Below, piece by piece: positions 37,053 through 46,193 of a stretch of 64,000 nucleotides of DNA. How positions within the stretch are numbered: position 1 is the first letter of the stretch; every line of letters begins with the position of its first letter. Under the pieces are notes generated by a model that made no database searches, was not told where the DNA came from, and saw only the letters and a program-made list of their open reading frames with translations. Source of the DNA: JBBSNV01 sp964458605 (GTDB lineage Bacteria > Pseudomonadota > Alphaproteobacteria > Reyranellales > JAQSWP01). The position numbers were made by a program, and so were the translations under genes. Location of the stretch: assembly GCA_964458605.1 (NCBI GenBank), contig CAYWLS010000005.1, positions 93,921-157,920 on the forward strand, read 5' to 3'.

Positions 37053-39707
37053 TCACTTAAATTTATCCAATAAATCCTGACGATTTTTGATAGGTGTATG
37101 GCCTTTACCAGCGATAGATTTCTCCGCGTGCCCCATATTGCGACTATACCCAATCCCGGGCAATCCAGACACACTCACCGCGCGATCAAGTTGCTCCGCA
37201 AGTCCACTGGCGCTGCTGCTTTCTTCAATGACATATTTCCTCGTGACGATATCAACTTCTTTTCTTAAAAGCGGGTTGTTCAAATCGATGATGAAGCAAT
37301 GCACGCAGACCACTTCGTTTGGGTGGTTTTTCTCAATCTCATTGGCGAGCCCGGCTACTCGGCGCTGTGACCTGTTTTGGCCTGCATCAATCGCCGTTGC
37401 TTGAAATGATCTCGTGCCATCTGCACTACGCACTTCGCTGCCCTTATCCGCCCGCCAAAGAAACTGGCCAGGTGATTTTGTCGAAGTCGAAGGCATCGGC
37501 AACAGAATCGTATCGGGCTTGTAAGCTGCGGCAAATTTCGCCACATCCGCTTCGGTCTTGATCAAGCCTGCCGACTGAAATGCCTTCATCTGGTCGGCGA
37601 AATCGACATGGTAAGCCGGATCGATGGCGCGCTTCCATGCCGCCGCCGGACTACCCCATCCGGGCAGCGGCGGCGTTGGGCTTGGCAATGGTCTGCGCGG
37701 CGCACCCGGCGGCAGGTCAGTTGACGGCTTCGCCCCCGCCGTCACACCCGGCTGCCCGACACTCCCCGGAGATTGACCACCCGGGCTCGGCTGCCCGGAC
37801 GACGACGATGCAGCACTCGCTGTACCTGGCTTTCTCGGCGGCACCGCAGCGGACCCGCCACCGCCGCTGTCGCCGCCGGCCGGGGCGCGGGCGATGCGGC
37901 TGCCGAAGCCGCCCATCATTCCCAGGCCGAAGCCGGTGAAGCCAGCCATCAGCGAATCGATGCCGATCTGAGACCAGGGCACTTCCTCGCCCCATCGCTC
38001 CCGCCATGGCTTGGTCAGCGATTCGCTGGCGGCGGTCTTTGCGCTGACCGCCGCGCCGGTCTTCAGGGCGTCGAGGGCGATTCTTCCGCCCTGCGTCTTG
38101 ACGACGTTGGCGAGTTCGCCGCTGCCGATCGCCCGCAGCACGCTGGGAATGCCGATCCGGGCGATGTTGAAGATCTGCTTGCCGGCCATCCCCAGCGGAA
38201 CGATGTTGGTCGGGTCGCTGACGAAGCCCAGCGTCTTGCCCGCCGCGCGAATGAACGGATCGTCCGGCGCATGGCCGATCTGATAGATCCGGTCTTGCAT
38301 GGCGTCGAACAGGTCGGCCTTGGCTCGCGCTCGCTCCCGCGTCATGAACGGCTCGAACGGCATGGCGCGCTTCAGCTCGGGATCGTTGTTCCACTCCTCT
38401 TCGGTCAGGAACTCCACGCCCATGCCGCGCAGCGCCTGTTCGATTTCCGCCTGCTTGGCCTTTCGCTGGTCTTCCGGCAGCGCCGCCAGGTACGACGCGA
38501 AGCCCTGCCGCACGTCGATCGGCCAGGGGAAACTGGCGATCTGGTCGGGCTTGCGCTCCCCGTTGAGGACGAGGCCGTAGAGGCGCTTCGTCTTCTCCGC
38601 GTCGAGCTGCTGGATTGCCGAAGGCGGCAAGGCGATCTCGTCGAGACCGCGGCCAACCCATTGGTGGAAGCCTTGCCCTATCTCGGCGCCGAAATAGCGA
38701 AAAGTCGGCGCCACATAAGGCTTGCTGTTCACAACGGCTTCGATATCGCTTGCCGACACCGTCGAGGCTGGCGCCGGCGGCGCAGCGGGTGACGGCGGCG
38801 ACGCAGCCGTCGAGCCGCTGGCCGGGATGGTCGATGGATGGTCGCCATCGCCGCTGGCGATCGGACCGATGTCGCCGCCCGGAGGCGTGCCAGCGGCGCC
38901 GCCACCGGCGATGTCGTCGCCGCTGTCCTTGGCAGCGATATAGTTGGCGCCGGCATCGGTGACGGCGGCGAGCCTGGCATAGGTCGCCGGATCGACCTGG
39001 CCGGCGGCCTGGGCCAGCACGATCCGCGCGCCGGGCACATTGCCGCTGTCGAACTGGCTGGCGATCGCCGCGCCGAACAGATGGCCGTTCCATTCGCTGG
39101 CGCGGCGATTGGTTTCCTGCGCGCTCCAGCCGTTGCGCTGGCCGATCTTGCGCCATTCGCCATCGCCGCGCGCCACCGCCAGATCGAGCCGGAACGGATC
39201 GTGGCTCCAGTAATGCGCATCGTGCAGATCGGCCGCCAGTGTGCCGAGCGATCCCAGGTCGAGCATCTGGCGATGCTGGCCAATGCGATAGCTTTGGCCG
39301 TCCTGCAGGTGCTCCTCATGCGCCTGGTCCAGGCGCGGCTGCAGCAGCGGCAGCACTGCCGGCGAAACGCTGGCGATGGCCTGGTCGCGATGGCTTTCCA
39401 AGGTGTTTCGATAGGTGTCGTAGGCGTCGGCCGCGCCGTTCTGGCCGCTCTGGCTGCCGTAATCGCCCAGCGCCGTCAGCGCGGCGCGGCGATAGACGTT
39501 CAGCGCGTCGTTGGCGGCGCTGTCATTGGCCCTAAGACGTCGGTCGAGCGAATAGGTGCGGTACGGGTCCGGCCCGGCCGGAGCGGTGCCGGACGAGACC
39601 GGATCGAACGGGATGATGTCGGTGCCGGGATCGAGGGCGGTGTCGGGATCGGGAGGGGCGAAGATAAGGGCCATGCGCGTCGCGAGCGTTGGATGGGGTC
39701 CGCCCAT
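37053..39707 (-). CDS. phage ejection-protein-like chimera with C-terminal nuclease-like toxin tip
   Basis: 884 residues. Residues about 1-160 resemble the N terminus of the gp15-like protein at 50602-53355 (SAANDALN; QPRLDQA...IGQHRQ). Residues about 320-620 resemble the gp16-like protein at 48986-50605 (LTEEEWNNDPELKRAMPFEPFMT; FVSDPTN). A Pro/Gly-rich hinge (about 620-690) leads to the tip, which carries ANEIEKNHPNEVVCVHC (C801, C804) and EVDIVTRKYVIEE (E817, D819). The tip is homologous to that of the prophage toxin but has Ser where that one has the catalytic-type Lys. An ATG at 39674 is an alternative start. Confidence 0.72.
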   Translation of the reverse strand: MGGPHPTLATRMALIFAPPDPDTALDPGTDIIPFDPVSSGTAPAGPDPYRTYSLDRRLRANDSAANDALNVYRRAALTALGDYGSQSGQNGAADAYDTYRNTLESHRDQAIASVSPAVLPLLQPRLDQAHEEHLQDGQSYRIGQHRQMLDLGSLGTLAADLHDAHYWSHDPFRLDLAVARGDGEWRKIGQRNGWSAQETNRRASEWNGHLFGAAIASQFDSGNVPGARIVLAQAAGQVDPATYARLAAVTDAGANYIAAKDSGDDIAGGGAAGTPPGGDIGPIASGDGDHPSTIPASGSTAASPPSPAAPPAPASTVSASDIEAVVNSKPYVAPTFRYFGAEIGQGFHQWVGRGLDEIALPPSAIQQLDAEKTKRLYGLVLNGERKPDQIASFPWPIDVRQGFASYLAALPEDQRKAKQAEIEQALRGMGVEFLTEEEWNNDPELKRAMPFEPFMTRERARAKADLFDAMQDRIYQIGHAPDDPFIRAAGKTLGFVSDPTNIVPLGMAGKQIFNIARIGIPSVLRAIGSGELANVVKTQGGRIALDALKTGAAVSAKTAASESLTKPWRERWGEEVPWSQIGIDSLMAGFTGFGLGMMGGFGSRIARAPAGGDSGGGGSAAVPPRKPGTASAASSSSGQPSPGGQSPGSVGQPGVTAGAKPSTDLPPGAPRRPLPSPTPPLPGWGSPAAAWKRAIDPAYHVDFADQMKAFQSAGLIKTEADVAKFAAAYKPDTILLPMPSTSTKSPGQFLWRADKGSEVRSADGTRSFQATAIDAGQNRSQRRVAGLANEIEKNHPNEVVCVHCFIIDLNNPLLRKEVDIVTRKYVIEESSSASGLAEQLDRAVSVSGLPGIGYSRNMGHAEKSIAGKGHTPIKNRQDLLDKFK

Positions 39708-39810
39708 ACAGCGCCACCGCCCGGCGTCATGCGATCTTCAATTGTTCACAGCCCCGCACCGCCGCAGACCGAAGCGACGGCGCGCGAAAAATCGATTCGC
39801 AATGCTCCGG

Positions 39811-40341
39811 TCAGCCGATCTCTTTCAGATCCCGCACATAGCGCTGCCAGCGCTGCACATAGCTCAGCGCCGAGCCCTGCAGGAAGTTGGCCATGCCGGG
39901 ATCGAGGGTACGCATCACCTTGGCCGGGCTGCCGACGATCAGCGAGAAGTCGGGGAACACCTTGCCCTCGGTCACCAGCGCGTTGGCGCCGACGATGCAG
40001 TTGTTGCCGATCTTCACGTCGTTGAGGATGGTGGCGCCCATGCCGATCAGCGAATTGTCGCCCACCGTGCAGCCATGCAGGATGGCGTGATGGCCGATGG
40101 TGCAGCCCTTGCCGATGCTGAGCGGCTTGCCGGGATCGGTGTGCATCATCACGTTCTCCTGCACGTTGGATCCCTCGCCGATCGTGATCGGCTCGTTGTC
40201 GCCGCGCAGCACGGCGCCGAACCAGATCCCGACATCTTTGCCCAGGGTGACCTGGCCGATGACATGCGCACCCGGCGCGATCCAGAATTCGCCGGCGGCC
40301 GGCACGGTCGGGCGGTGTGCGCCCAGCGCATAAAGGGTCAT
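39811..40341 (-). CDS. gamma-carbonic anhydrase family protein
   Basis: 176 residues of left-handed beta-helix repeats (hexapeptide type). The metal-binding histidines of the family are present in NVMMHTD, IGHHAILHGC. Many such YrdA/PaaY-like proteins have weak or no anhydrase activity, so activity is uncertain. It is divergent from the HMG-CoA-lyase-like gene. Confidence 0.86.
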   Translation of the reverse strand: MTLYALGAHRPTVPAAGEFWIAPGAHVIGQVTLGKDVGIWFGAVLRGDNEPITIGEGSNVQENVMMHTDPGKPLSIGKGCTIGHHAILHGCTVGDNSLIGMGATILNDVKIGNNCIVGANALVTEGKVFPDFSLIVGSPAKVMRTLDPGMANFLQGSALSYVQRWQRYVRDLKEIG

Positions 40342-40554
40342 GATCCTCACTCCCGGTTGATCGCGACCGCCCGTCCATGGGGCGTCGCGCAAGGCGTTGG
40401 TCGTTTTACCGTTTCGACTGCAGAAAAGCCCGCACAAAACGGCGCGAAATTCGCCATTTTGCCGTCGCCGCAACGGCGCTAGATTGCCGCCAACCAACAT
40501 TACCGTTCGCGCCCGACCCTGTCGCCCGCGGCCATCGCGAAATCGGAGGAGCCC

Positions 40555-41514
40555 ATGTCCGACCTGCCCGCATCCATCGATATCGAAGAGCAAGGCCCGC
40601 GCGAGGGTTTCCAGATCGAGCCCGGCCCGATCGCCACGCCGGACAAGATCGCGCTGATCGACGCGCTGTCGGCCACCGGGCTGAAGCGCATCCAGGTCGC
40701 CTCCTTCGTCAACACCAGGCTGGTGCCCGGCTGGGCCGATGCCGAAGCGGTGGTGGCCGGCTTCGCGCCCAAGCCCGGCGTCAAATACACCGCCCTGTTC
40801 TTCAACGAGAGCGGCATGAAGCGCGCCATGGCGTTCCACAACCGCCTGACCCTGGAAGGCTATGTGGCGATGTCCGCCTCCGAGGCGTTCCTGGTCAAGA
40901 ACATGCATCGCCAGCGCGAGGCCCATCTGGAGGCGCAGCGCGCCACCATTCGCAGCCACCAGGCGGCCGGCGTGCCGATCAACGCGCTGCTGATCATGGC
41001 CTCGTTCGGCTGCAATTTCTCCGGCGACGTCAGCCCGCAGCAGGTGGTCGACGCGGTGCAGGACGGCATGGACCTGGCGCGCGAGTTCGGCCTGACCTAC
41101 GAGCATGTCGGCATCGCCGATTCGATGGGCTGGGCCACGCCGCAGCGTGTCGCCAGGGCGGTGGGCGCAGTGCGCGAGCGTTGGCCCGATCTGGAGGTGT
41201 CGCTGCACCTGCACGACACGCGCGGCCTGGGCATCGCCAACGCCTATGAGGGCCTGCGGCTGGGCGTCACCAAGTTCGACGCCACCGTGGGCGGGCTGGG
41301 CGGCTGCCCGTTCGCCGAGCAGCCCGGCGCCCCGGGCAATATCGCCTCGGAGGAGCTGGTGCTGCTGTGCCAGGAGATGGGCATCGACACCGGCGTCGAT
41401 CTCGACGCGCTGATCGAGGCCGGCCGGCTGGCCGAGCGCGTGATCGGCCATCCTCTGCCCAGCGCCGCGCTGCGCGCCGGCAGCCTCGACAGCTTCCGCC
41501 GGAGGGTGGCGTGA
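40555..41514 (+). CDS. hydroxymethylglutaryl-CoA lyase-like aldolase
   Basis: 319 residues, TIM-barrel HMGL family. Active-site features are GPREGFQ (the family usually has D where this has E), metal ligands HLHDTRG, and GGLGGCPFAEQPGAPGNIASEE with the catalytic Cys. It overlaps a CaiB-type CoA-transferase gene. The pair would cleave and activate a branched 3-hydroxyacyl-CoA, such as HMG-CoA or a citramalyl-type acid. Confidence 0.87.
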   Translation: MSDLPASIDIEEQGPREGFQIEPGPIATPDKIALIDALSATGLKRIQVASFVNTRLVPGWADAEAVVAGFAPKPGVKYTALFFNESGMKRAMAFHNRLTLEGYVAMSASEAFLVKNMHRQREAHLEAQRATIRSHQAAGVPINALLIMASFGCNFSGDVSPQQVVDAVQDGMDLAREFGLTYEHVGIADSMGWATPQRVARAVGAVRERWPDLEVSLHLHDTRGLGIANAYEGLRLGVTKFDATVGGLGGCPFAEQPGAPGNIASEELVLLCQEMGIDTGVDLDALIEAGRLAERVIGHPLPSAALRAGSLDSFRRRVA

Positions 41515-42746
41515 GCGCAGACAACGAAGCGGCGGCGCCCCCCGCGCCGCCCCCTGCTCCCCTCGCCGGCCTGAAGGTTCTCGATTTCGGCCATACCATC
41601 ATGGGGCCGTGCGCCGGCTTGCTGCTGGCCGATCTCGGCGCCGAGGTGATCAAGGTCGAGCCGATCGACGGCGATTCCACCCGCCGCCTGCCCGGCTTCG
41701 CGGCCGGCTTCTTCGCCACCTTCAACCGCAACAAGCATTCCATCGCCGTCGACCTGAAGCGCCCCGAGGGCCAGGCGGTGGTGCGCCGCCTGGCGGCGAG
41801 CGCCGACGTGCTGCTGGAGAATTTCGGGCCGGGCACGATCGAGCGGCTGGGCTGCGGCTGGGACGACCTGAAGGACATCAATCCGCGGCTGATCTACCTG
41901 GCGCTCAAGGGCTATCTGCACGGCCCCTACGAAAATCGCGGCGCGCTGGACGAGGTGGTGCAGATGCAATCCGGCCTGGCCTATATGACCGGACCGCCCG
42001 GCCGGCCGTTGCGCGCGGGCGCGCCGATCATCGACATACTGGGCGGCGTGTTCGGCGTGGTCGCGGTGCTGGCGGCGCTGCGCGAGCGCGACCGCACCGG
42101 CCAGGGGCAGCGTGTCGGCAGCGCGCTGTTCGAGACCGCTTCCTTCCTGATGGGGCCGTTCGCGGTCGGCAGCGCCGTGTCGGGCGAGCCGATGCCGCCG
42201 ATGCCGGCGCGCAAGGGTGCCTGGGGCATCTACGACGTGTTCACCGCCAGCGACGGCAAGATGGTGTTCCTGGGCGTCACCAGCGACCAGCACTGGCAGC
42301 GCTTCTGCGACCAGTTCGACCTGCCGCATCTGTTCGGCGATCCGCGGCTGAAGAACAACGCCATGCGCACCGACCAGCGCGACTGGATGCTGCCGCAACT
42401 GCAGGCGCTGATGGCCAATTTGCCGAGCGAGGAGATCGTGCGTCGCGCCGAGGCGGCCAAGCTGCCCTGGGCGCGGGTCGGCCATCCGGCCGATCTGATG
42501 CACGATCCGCAACTGCTGGCCGGCGGGCTGATCGAGACCGCCCGCTCGGTGCTGGGCGGCGGCGGCCCCACCGTGGCGGTGCCCGGCCTGCCGCTGGAAT
42601 TCGGCGAGGCCAGGGCGCGTACCGGGCTTAAGACCCAGCCGCCGCGCATCGGCGAGGACGCCCGGACGGTGCTGGCCGAGGCCGGCTTCGCAGCCGACGA
42701 GATCGCGACCTTGCTCAAGGACGGCGTGGTGCGCGAGGCGGCGTAG
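41511..42746 (+). CDS. class III (CaiB/BaiF family) CoA-transferase
   Basis: 411 residues. The N-terminal motif LKVLDFGHTIMGPCAGLLLADLGAEVIKVE is characteristic, and GGVFGVVAVLAALRERDRTGQGQ follows. The catalytic Asp typical of the family is probably in GALDEVVQMQSG. It starts at a GTG inside the lyase stop (GTGA) with GGAGGG upstream, so translation is coupled. It transfers CoA between carboxylic acids. Confidence 0.88.
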   Translation: MSADNEAAAPPAPPPAPLAGLKVLDFGHTIMGPCAGLLLADLGAEVIKVEPIDGDSTRRLPGFAAGFFATFNRNKHSIAVDLKRPEGQAVVRRLAASADVLLENFGPGTIERLGCGWDDLKDINPRLIYLALKGYLHGPYENRGALDEVVQMQSGLAYMTGPPGRPLRAGAPIIDILGGVFGVVAVLAALRERDRTGQGQRVGSALFETASFLMGPFAVGSAVSGEPMPPMPARKGAWGIYDVFTASDGKMVFLGVTSDQHWQRFCDQFDLPHLFGDPRLKNNAMRTDQRDWMLPQLQALMANLPSEEIVRRAEAAKLPWARVGHPADLMHDPQLLAGGLIETARSVLGGGGPTVAVPGLPLEFGEARARTGLKTQPPRIGEDARTVLAEAGFAADEIATLLKDGVVREAA

Positions 42747-42792
42747 CGCAACCGGGATGGAGGCAGCATGGGTTCGCTGCCATCCGATCCCG

Positions 42793-43536
42793 CTACGGCT
42801 CAGCGACCGCGCCCAGCATCGACTTGAAGGCCTTGAGATCGACCGTCAGATGCGCCTGGTCGGTGTGCAGCACGATGGTGTAGCGCAAGGGCGCGGGCAC
42901 CAGCGCCGGATCGCCCTTGGTCACCACCAGCACGTCGATCCAGCCATCGGTGCTCATCACCGTGCGGTGCTTGCGCTTGCGCAGCTTCTCGGCCAGCGCG
43001 TCGCACACGATGCGCGGCACGGCGCAAGGCGCAACCGTCTCCGTCTCGAGCTCGCTGTCCAGGCCGGCATAAGTCTCGATGCGCCGCTGCGTCGGTCCGA
43101 AACAATCCTGCGCCTGGGCCGGATCGAGGAAGATCACCGAGCGCAGATCCAGGCCCAGCCGCGCCGGTCCCCGCGCGCGGCAATCGACGCCGCCATCGGG
43201 CCGATCGAGCGTGACGATGGTGCCGTCCTCGAAGGTCTCGAATTTGGGAGCGATCTGGGTTTGAAGATCGGCCGGCGGCGACGGCGTGGTCTGCAATGGC
43301 CGACCGCCGGCGCCGACCGGCTGGCTGCCGGCGCCCGGCACGGGGGGCGACGGCGCGTCGCGGCCGGGTTGAACCGGCGGCGTGGTCTGCAGCGGCGGCC
43401 CGGTGGCCGGCGCGGGTTCGCTCGGCGTCGCCGCGACGGGCGACTGCAGCGGCGCGGCCTGGATCGGCGGCTCGGCGGCTCGGGCGGCGATCGCCGCCAG
43501 GCCCAGCGCCAGAACCAACACCGTCACACCCCGCAT
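42793..43536 (-). CDS. secreted hypothetical protein with Pro-rich linker
   Basis: 247 residues. The N terminus MRGVTVLVLALGLAAIAARA is a signal peptide. A Pro/Ala-rich stretch (about 25-90) contains two PPLQTTP repeats and precedes a globular domain with five cysteines (VDCRARGPARLGLDLRSVIF; APCAVPRIVCDALAEKL). No family recognised. An ATG at 43563 is also possible. Confidence 0.7.
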   Translation of the reverse strand: MRGVTVLVLALGLAAIAARAAEPPIQAAPLQSPVAATPSEPAPATGPPLQTTPPVQPGRDAPSPPVPGAGSQPVGAGGRPLQTTPSPPADLQTQIAPKFETFEDGTIVTLDRPDGGVDCRARGPARLGLDLRSVIFLDPAQAQDCFGPTQRRIETYAGLDSELETETVAPCAVPRIVCDALAEKLRKRKHRTVMSTDGWIDVLVVTKGDPALVPAPLRYTIVLHTDQAHLTVDLKAFKSMLGAVAEP

Positions 43537-43613
43537 CGCCCGCCCGATCCCGTCACAAGCCATCGCCGGACTGTGGCGAGCGATTCCGGCGAGATCGGGG
43601 CAAGCCCGAGGCG

Positions 43614-44366
43614 CTACAGGAAATTGTTGGGCCAGATCATGGTGCGCCACATATGGGCCACCGGCGAATTGTCGAAACCCAGCCCTTCGGCCGGCTGGCG
43701 GAAATGGCGGCCGACGATGTCGGTGAAGATCGCCGGGTCGAAATCGAGCGGCTGCTCGAAGGAATAGATGTCGTAGATCGTCACCAGCCGCGCGCTCATG
43801 TACCAGCGATGCCGGCGCGCCGCCTCGTGGTCGCGGCGGATGTAGTCGGGCGGCACGTAGTCGGGGCCGAAGAAGCGCAGATAGGAGGCGGGATATTCGT
43901 AGCCCACCGACGGGTCGGGGAAATAGCGCAGCGCCTGGTGGTACTGCACCGCCCAGGCAATCTCATCATCGACATAGGGCGCGATCAGCTGCGCGCCCCA
44001 GTAGCCGTGGTCGGACCGGATCAGCGCGCCGTTGGCGATGTCGTGCAGCAGGCAGGCCACGACGATCTTCTCGTCCTGCCCGGCATCGAGCGCGTGCTTG
44101 GCGGCCATCAGCAGGTGACGGTAGGTGATGTCGCCGAAGCGCAGGCGGAAGAAATCCATCAGGGCCGGCCGCTCCGGCATCGGCGGCAGCGCCGGGTTGT
44201 CGCCCATCATCATCACGGTGGTGGCGCCGTCGAGCGCGCCCAGCAGCGCCTTCTCGTTGTCCGGAATGTCGGTGCCGATGCGGCCGACCGGCGCGGAATA
44301 GATCTGGCGCTTCAGCCCGGCCTGCGGCGCGGCTTTGGGCTTGGAAGAAGATTCGCGACCATCCAT
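43614..44366 (-). CDS. HD-domain-like protein
   Basis: 250 residues. The stretch MAAKHALDAGQDEKIVVACLLHDIANG gives the His and His-Asp pair of an HD hydrolase, with later His in HGYWGAQLIAPYV and VQYHQALRYF. Related alphaproteobacterial proteins are annotated as HD domain or inositol-oxygenase-like. The substrate is unknown. Confidence 0.75.
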   Translation of the reverse strand: MDGRESSSKPKAAPQAGLKRQIYSAPVGRIGTDIPDNEKALLGALDGATTVMMMGDNPALPPMPERPALMDFFRLRFGDITYRHLLMAAKHALDAGQDEKIVVACLLHDIANGALIRSDHGYWGAQLIAPYVDDEIAWAVQYHQALRYFPDPSVGYEYPASYLRFFGPDYVPPDYIRRDHEAARRHRWYMSARLVTIYDIYSFEQPLDFDPAIFTDIVGRHFRQPAEGLGFDNSPVAHMWRTMIWPNNFL

Positions 44367-44408
44367 GGCGCATCATCGCGCCCGGACCGGCGCGGCGCAA
44401 GCCTGCCC

Positions 44409-44551
44409 CTAGAGCGGATCACGATCGGACAGAAGCGCGACAACGCTTCCATCCGATCGTGTGAATCCGCTCTATCTCTCTAAAGTGTAGAACAAATTCA
44501 CACCTTTCGACGGAATCCGGAACGATTCCGTCAAAAGGCGATTTGCTCTAG
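44409..44551. repeat. 143-bp intergenic repeat element bounded by CTAGAGC/GCTCTAG
   Basis: The element begins CTAGAGC and ends GCTCTAG. Inside are two further inverted pairs: AGAGCGGAT..CGATCGG against CCGATCG..ATCCGCTCT, and GACGGAATC against GATTCCGTC. It has the layout of the short palindromic repeats scattered in alphaproteobacterial intergenic regions. Its right end overlaps the Rz1-like stop codon and so marks the prophage edge. Confidence 0.6.
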
Positions 44552-44820
44552 CGGGCGGCGGCGAGCTTCCTGATCTCGGCCATGTTGGCCTGGCAGGCAT
44601 GCAGCGCCGCCAGCGCGATCTCAACCACCGCGGCGGCGTCCTTCTGCGTCGCGATCGGCCGGGGCGCGGGGTCGTCGGGGCAGACCAGCAGCGCCTGGGG
44701 GATGGTGACGCGCTCGACTTTAGTGACGACGATCGGCGGCGCAGGCTGGGGCGTGCCACAGGCGGCTAAAGGAAGCGCACAGCACATCGGCCACAGGGCC
44801 ATCCTGCTCGGGCGGCGCAT
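44548..44820 (-). CDS. Rz1-like outer-membrane spanin lipoprotein
   Basis: 90 residues. The lipoprotein signal ends LAAC (Cys about residue 21), followed by a Pro-rich stretch GTPQPAPPIVV typical of Rz1. It overlaps the Rz-like gene in another frame, the classic nested spanin layout. It would fuse outer and inner membranes at the end of lysis. Confidence 0.72.
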   Translation of the reverse strand: MRRPSRMALWPMCCALPLAACGTPQPAPPIVVTKVERVTIPQALLVCPDDPAPRPIATQKDAAAVVEIALAALHACQANMAEIRKLAAAR

Positions 44821-45136
44821 TCTGGATCTCCATCAGGCGTTGGTTGAGATCGGCGTTCTCCTGCTGCAGCCGGACCAGCCGCGCCGCGGTGGCGGCATCG
44901 GTCATCGCCTGCCAGGCCTTCAGCGCGGCGATCGCCTGCCGTTGCTCGAGCGCGGCCTGGGCGGCGATGCGCGTGCGGTAGTCGGCGAACGCCGCGCGCT
45001 GCTGCGCCAGCGCGCTGTCGCTGCGCTGCAGGCGCAAGGTCTGCACGCCCAGCAGCACGGCCAGCGCGATCAGCGGCCATAGCCAAAGCGGCAGCTTGCG
45101 CACCGCGGCCAGCGCAAGAGACAGGCTCGCGCTCAC
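44720..45136 (-). CDS. Rz-like inner-membrane spanin
   Basis: 138 residues from a GTG at 45136. One N-terminal membrane segment (LPLWLWPLIALAVLLGVQTL) precedes a long coiled coil rich in Ala, Gln and Arg, as in phage Rz proteins. The GTG overlaps the endolysin stop. The last 33 codons overlap the Rz1-like gene. Confidence 0.72.
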   Translation of the reverse strand: MSASLSLALAAVRKLPLWLWPLIALAVLLGVQTLRLQRSDSALAQQRAAFADYRTRIAAQAALEQRQAIAALKAWQAMTDAATAARLVRLQQENADLNQRLMEIQNAPPEQDGPVADVLCASFSRLWHAPACAADRRH

Positions 45137-45912
45137 GACGTCGCCCTGGCCGGCCGGTTCTTCTGGCGCTGCAGCCACCAGTGCCAGGCCAGGCCGGCGG
45201 CGATCAGCGCCAGCAGCGCCACCCCGCCCCATTTGAACAGATAGCCGTATTGCTGCAGGAACGTCTGGCCGCGCTCGATGACGACGCCGGGATCGATCGG
45301 CGCCGGGATCGACCCCGGCGGCGCGGCCGGCAAGCCGGGCAGCGGCGGCGGATAGGTCGGCGCGATCGCGCTGCCGGTGGCGGCAGCGGTTGCCGCAGCC
45401 GCGCCGGCGGCCGGCGCCATCGTGCCCAGCGGCCTTGGCGGGCGCAGCACGCCGTATTGCGCCAGGCCCCAATCGATCTGCTGGTCGTTCCACCAGCGAT
45501 AGGGATCGCCGCCCTGCTCGACCGCGGCCATCGCCAGCAGCACCGGCTTGAGATGCGCGTAGCGATGGAAGTCGAGGACGGCGTTGGCGGCAAAGCCGGT
45601 GGCGCCCGTCACGCGCGCGATATAGGCGGCGGTGTCGTTGCGATCCTGCGGCGGCGCCCAGCCCGGCCGATAGTCGGGCTGGCCGTAGCTGCCGCTGCCG
45701 CCGATCAGCGTCGCGATGGTGTCGTGGCCCCAGCGGTCGTAATGGGCGATCACGTTGCCCGCCGCGCAGCGCCAGCCCTTGGCCGGCCCGTCGAAATGCA
45801 GGAAATCGCCGGCGCCGGTGTGTTCGACGGCGATCACGCCTTGCCATTTGCTGCGGCCATCGGGTCGCACATTGAGCGGATTGTTGAAGCGCACGCCGGA
45901 AGGAAGAGCCAT
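45133..45912 (-). CDS. phage endolysin-like protein with C-terminal membrane anchor
   Basis: 259 residues. The N-terminal RFNNPLNVRPDGRSKWQG and WGHDTIATLIGGSG match the lysozyme-like domain of phage structural lysins. A Pro/Ala-rich linker (about 165-210) leads to a C-terminal membrane segment (WGGVALLALIAAGLAWHWW). The position between holin and Rz fits peptidoglycan hydrolysis at lysis. The catalytic Glu cannot be assigned with certainty. Confidence 0.72.
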   Translation of the reverse strand: MALPSGVRFNNPLNVRPDGRSKWQGVIAVEHTGAGDFLHFDGPAKGWRCAAGNVIAHYDRWGHDTIATLIGGSGSYGQPDYRPGWAPPQDRNDTAAYIARVTGATGFAANAVLDFHRYAHLKPVLLAMAAVEQGGDPYRWWNDQQIDWGLAQYGVLRPPRPLGTMAPAAGAAAATAAATGSAIAPTYPPPLPGLPAAPPGSIPAPIDPGVVIERGQTFLQQYGYLFKWGGVALLALIAAGLAWHWWLQRQKNRPARATS

Positions 45913-45920
45913 CGGTCACC

Positions 45921-46193
45921 TCAATGGAACACCAGGCGGTCGGCCAGCGCGCCGACCACGCCCAGCAGCAACAGAATCACGCCGCCCGCCACCGCCCATA
46001 GCAGGCGATGGATGGCGCGGAAGCCCTCGCGCAGCTCGGCGCGCTGCTCGAGCCGGTCGCGCGCGCTGTCGGCCAGCCGCTCGTCGATGCGCTTCATGCG
46101 CTCGGCGCACTCCTTCTCGTGGCCGGCGATGCGCTCGGCGATCACGGCCAGTTCGTCGATGCTGGCGGGGCGGGTCAAATCACCACCACCCAC
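45921..46193 (-). CDS. holin-like membrane protein
   Basis: 90 residues. A charged coiled-coil part (EKECAERMKRIDERLADSARDRLEQR) precedes one C-terminal membrane segment (LLWAVAGGVILLLLGVVGAL), the layout of XhlA-type holin/haemolysin proteins. The start is a GTG at 46193 that overlaps the fibre gene; a TTG at 46178 is also possible. Confidence 0.65.
   Translation of the reverse strand: MGGGDLTRPASIDELAVIAERIAGHEKECAERMKRIDERLADSARDRLEQRAELREGFRAIHRLLWAVAGGVILLLLGVVGALADRLVFH

Noticed and set aside
44720..45919. A single 399-codon frame across the endolysin and Rz region
   Set aside because: Only its last 138 codons (from GTG 45136) look like a real Rz protein. The earlier part is a shadow of the endolysin gene.
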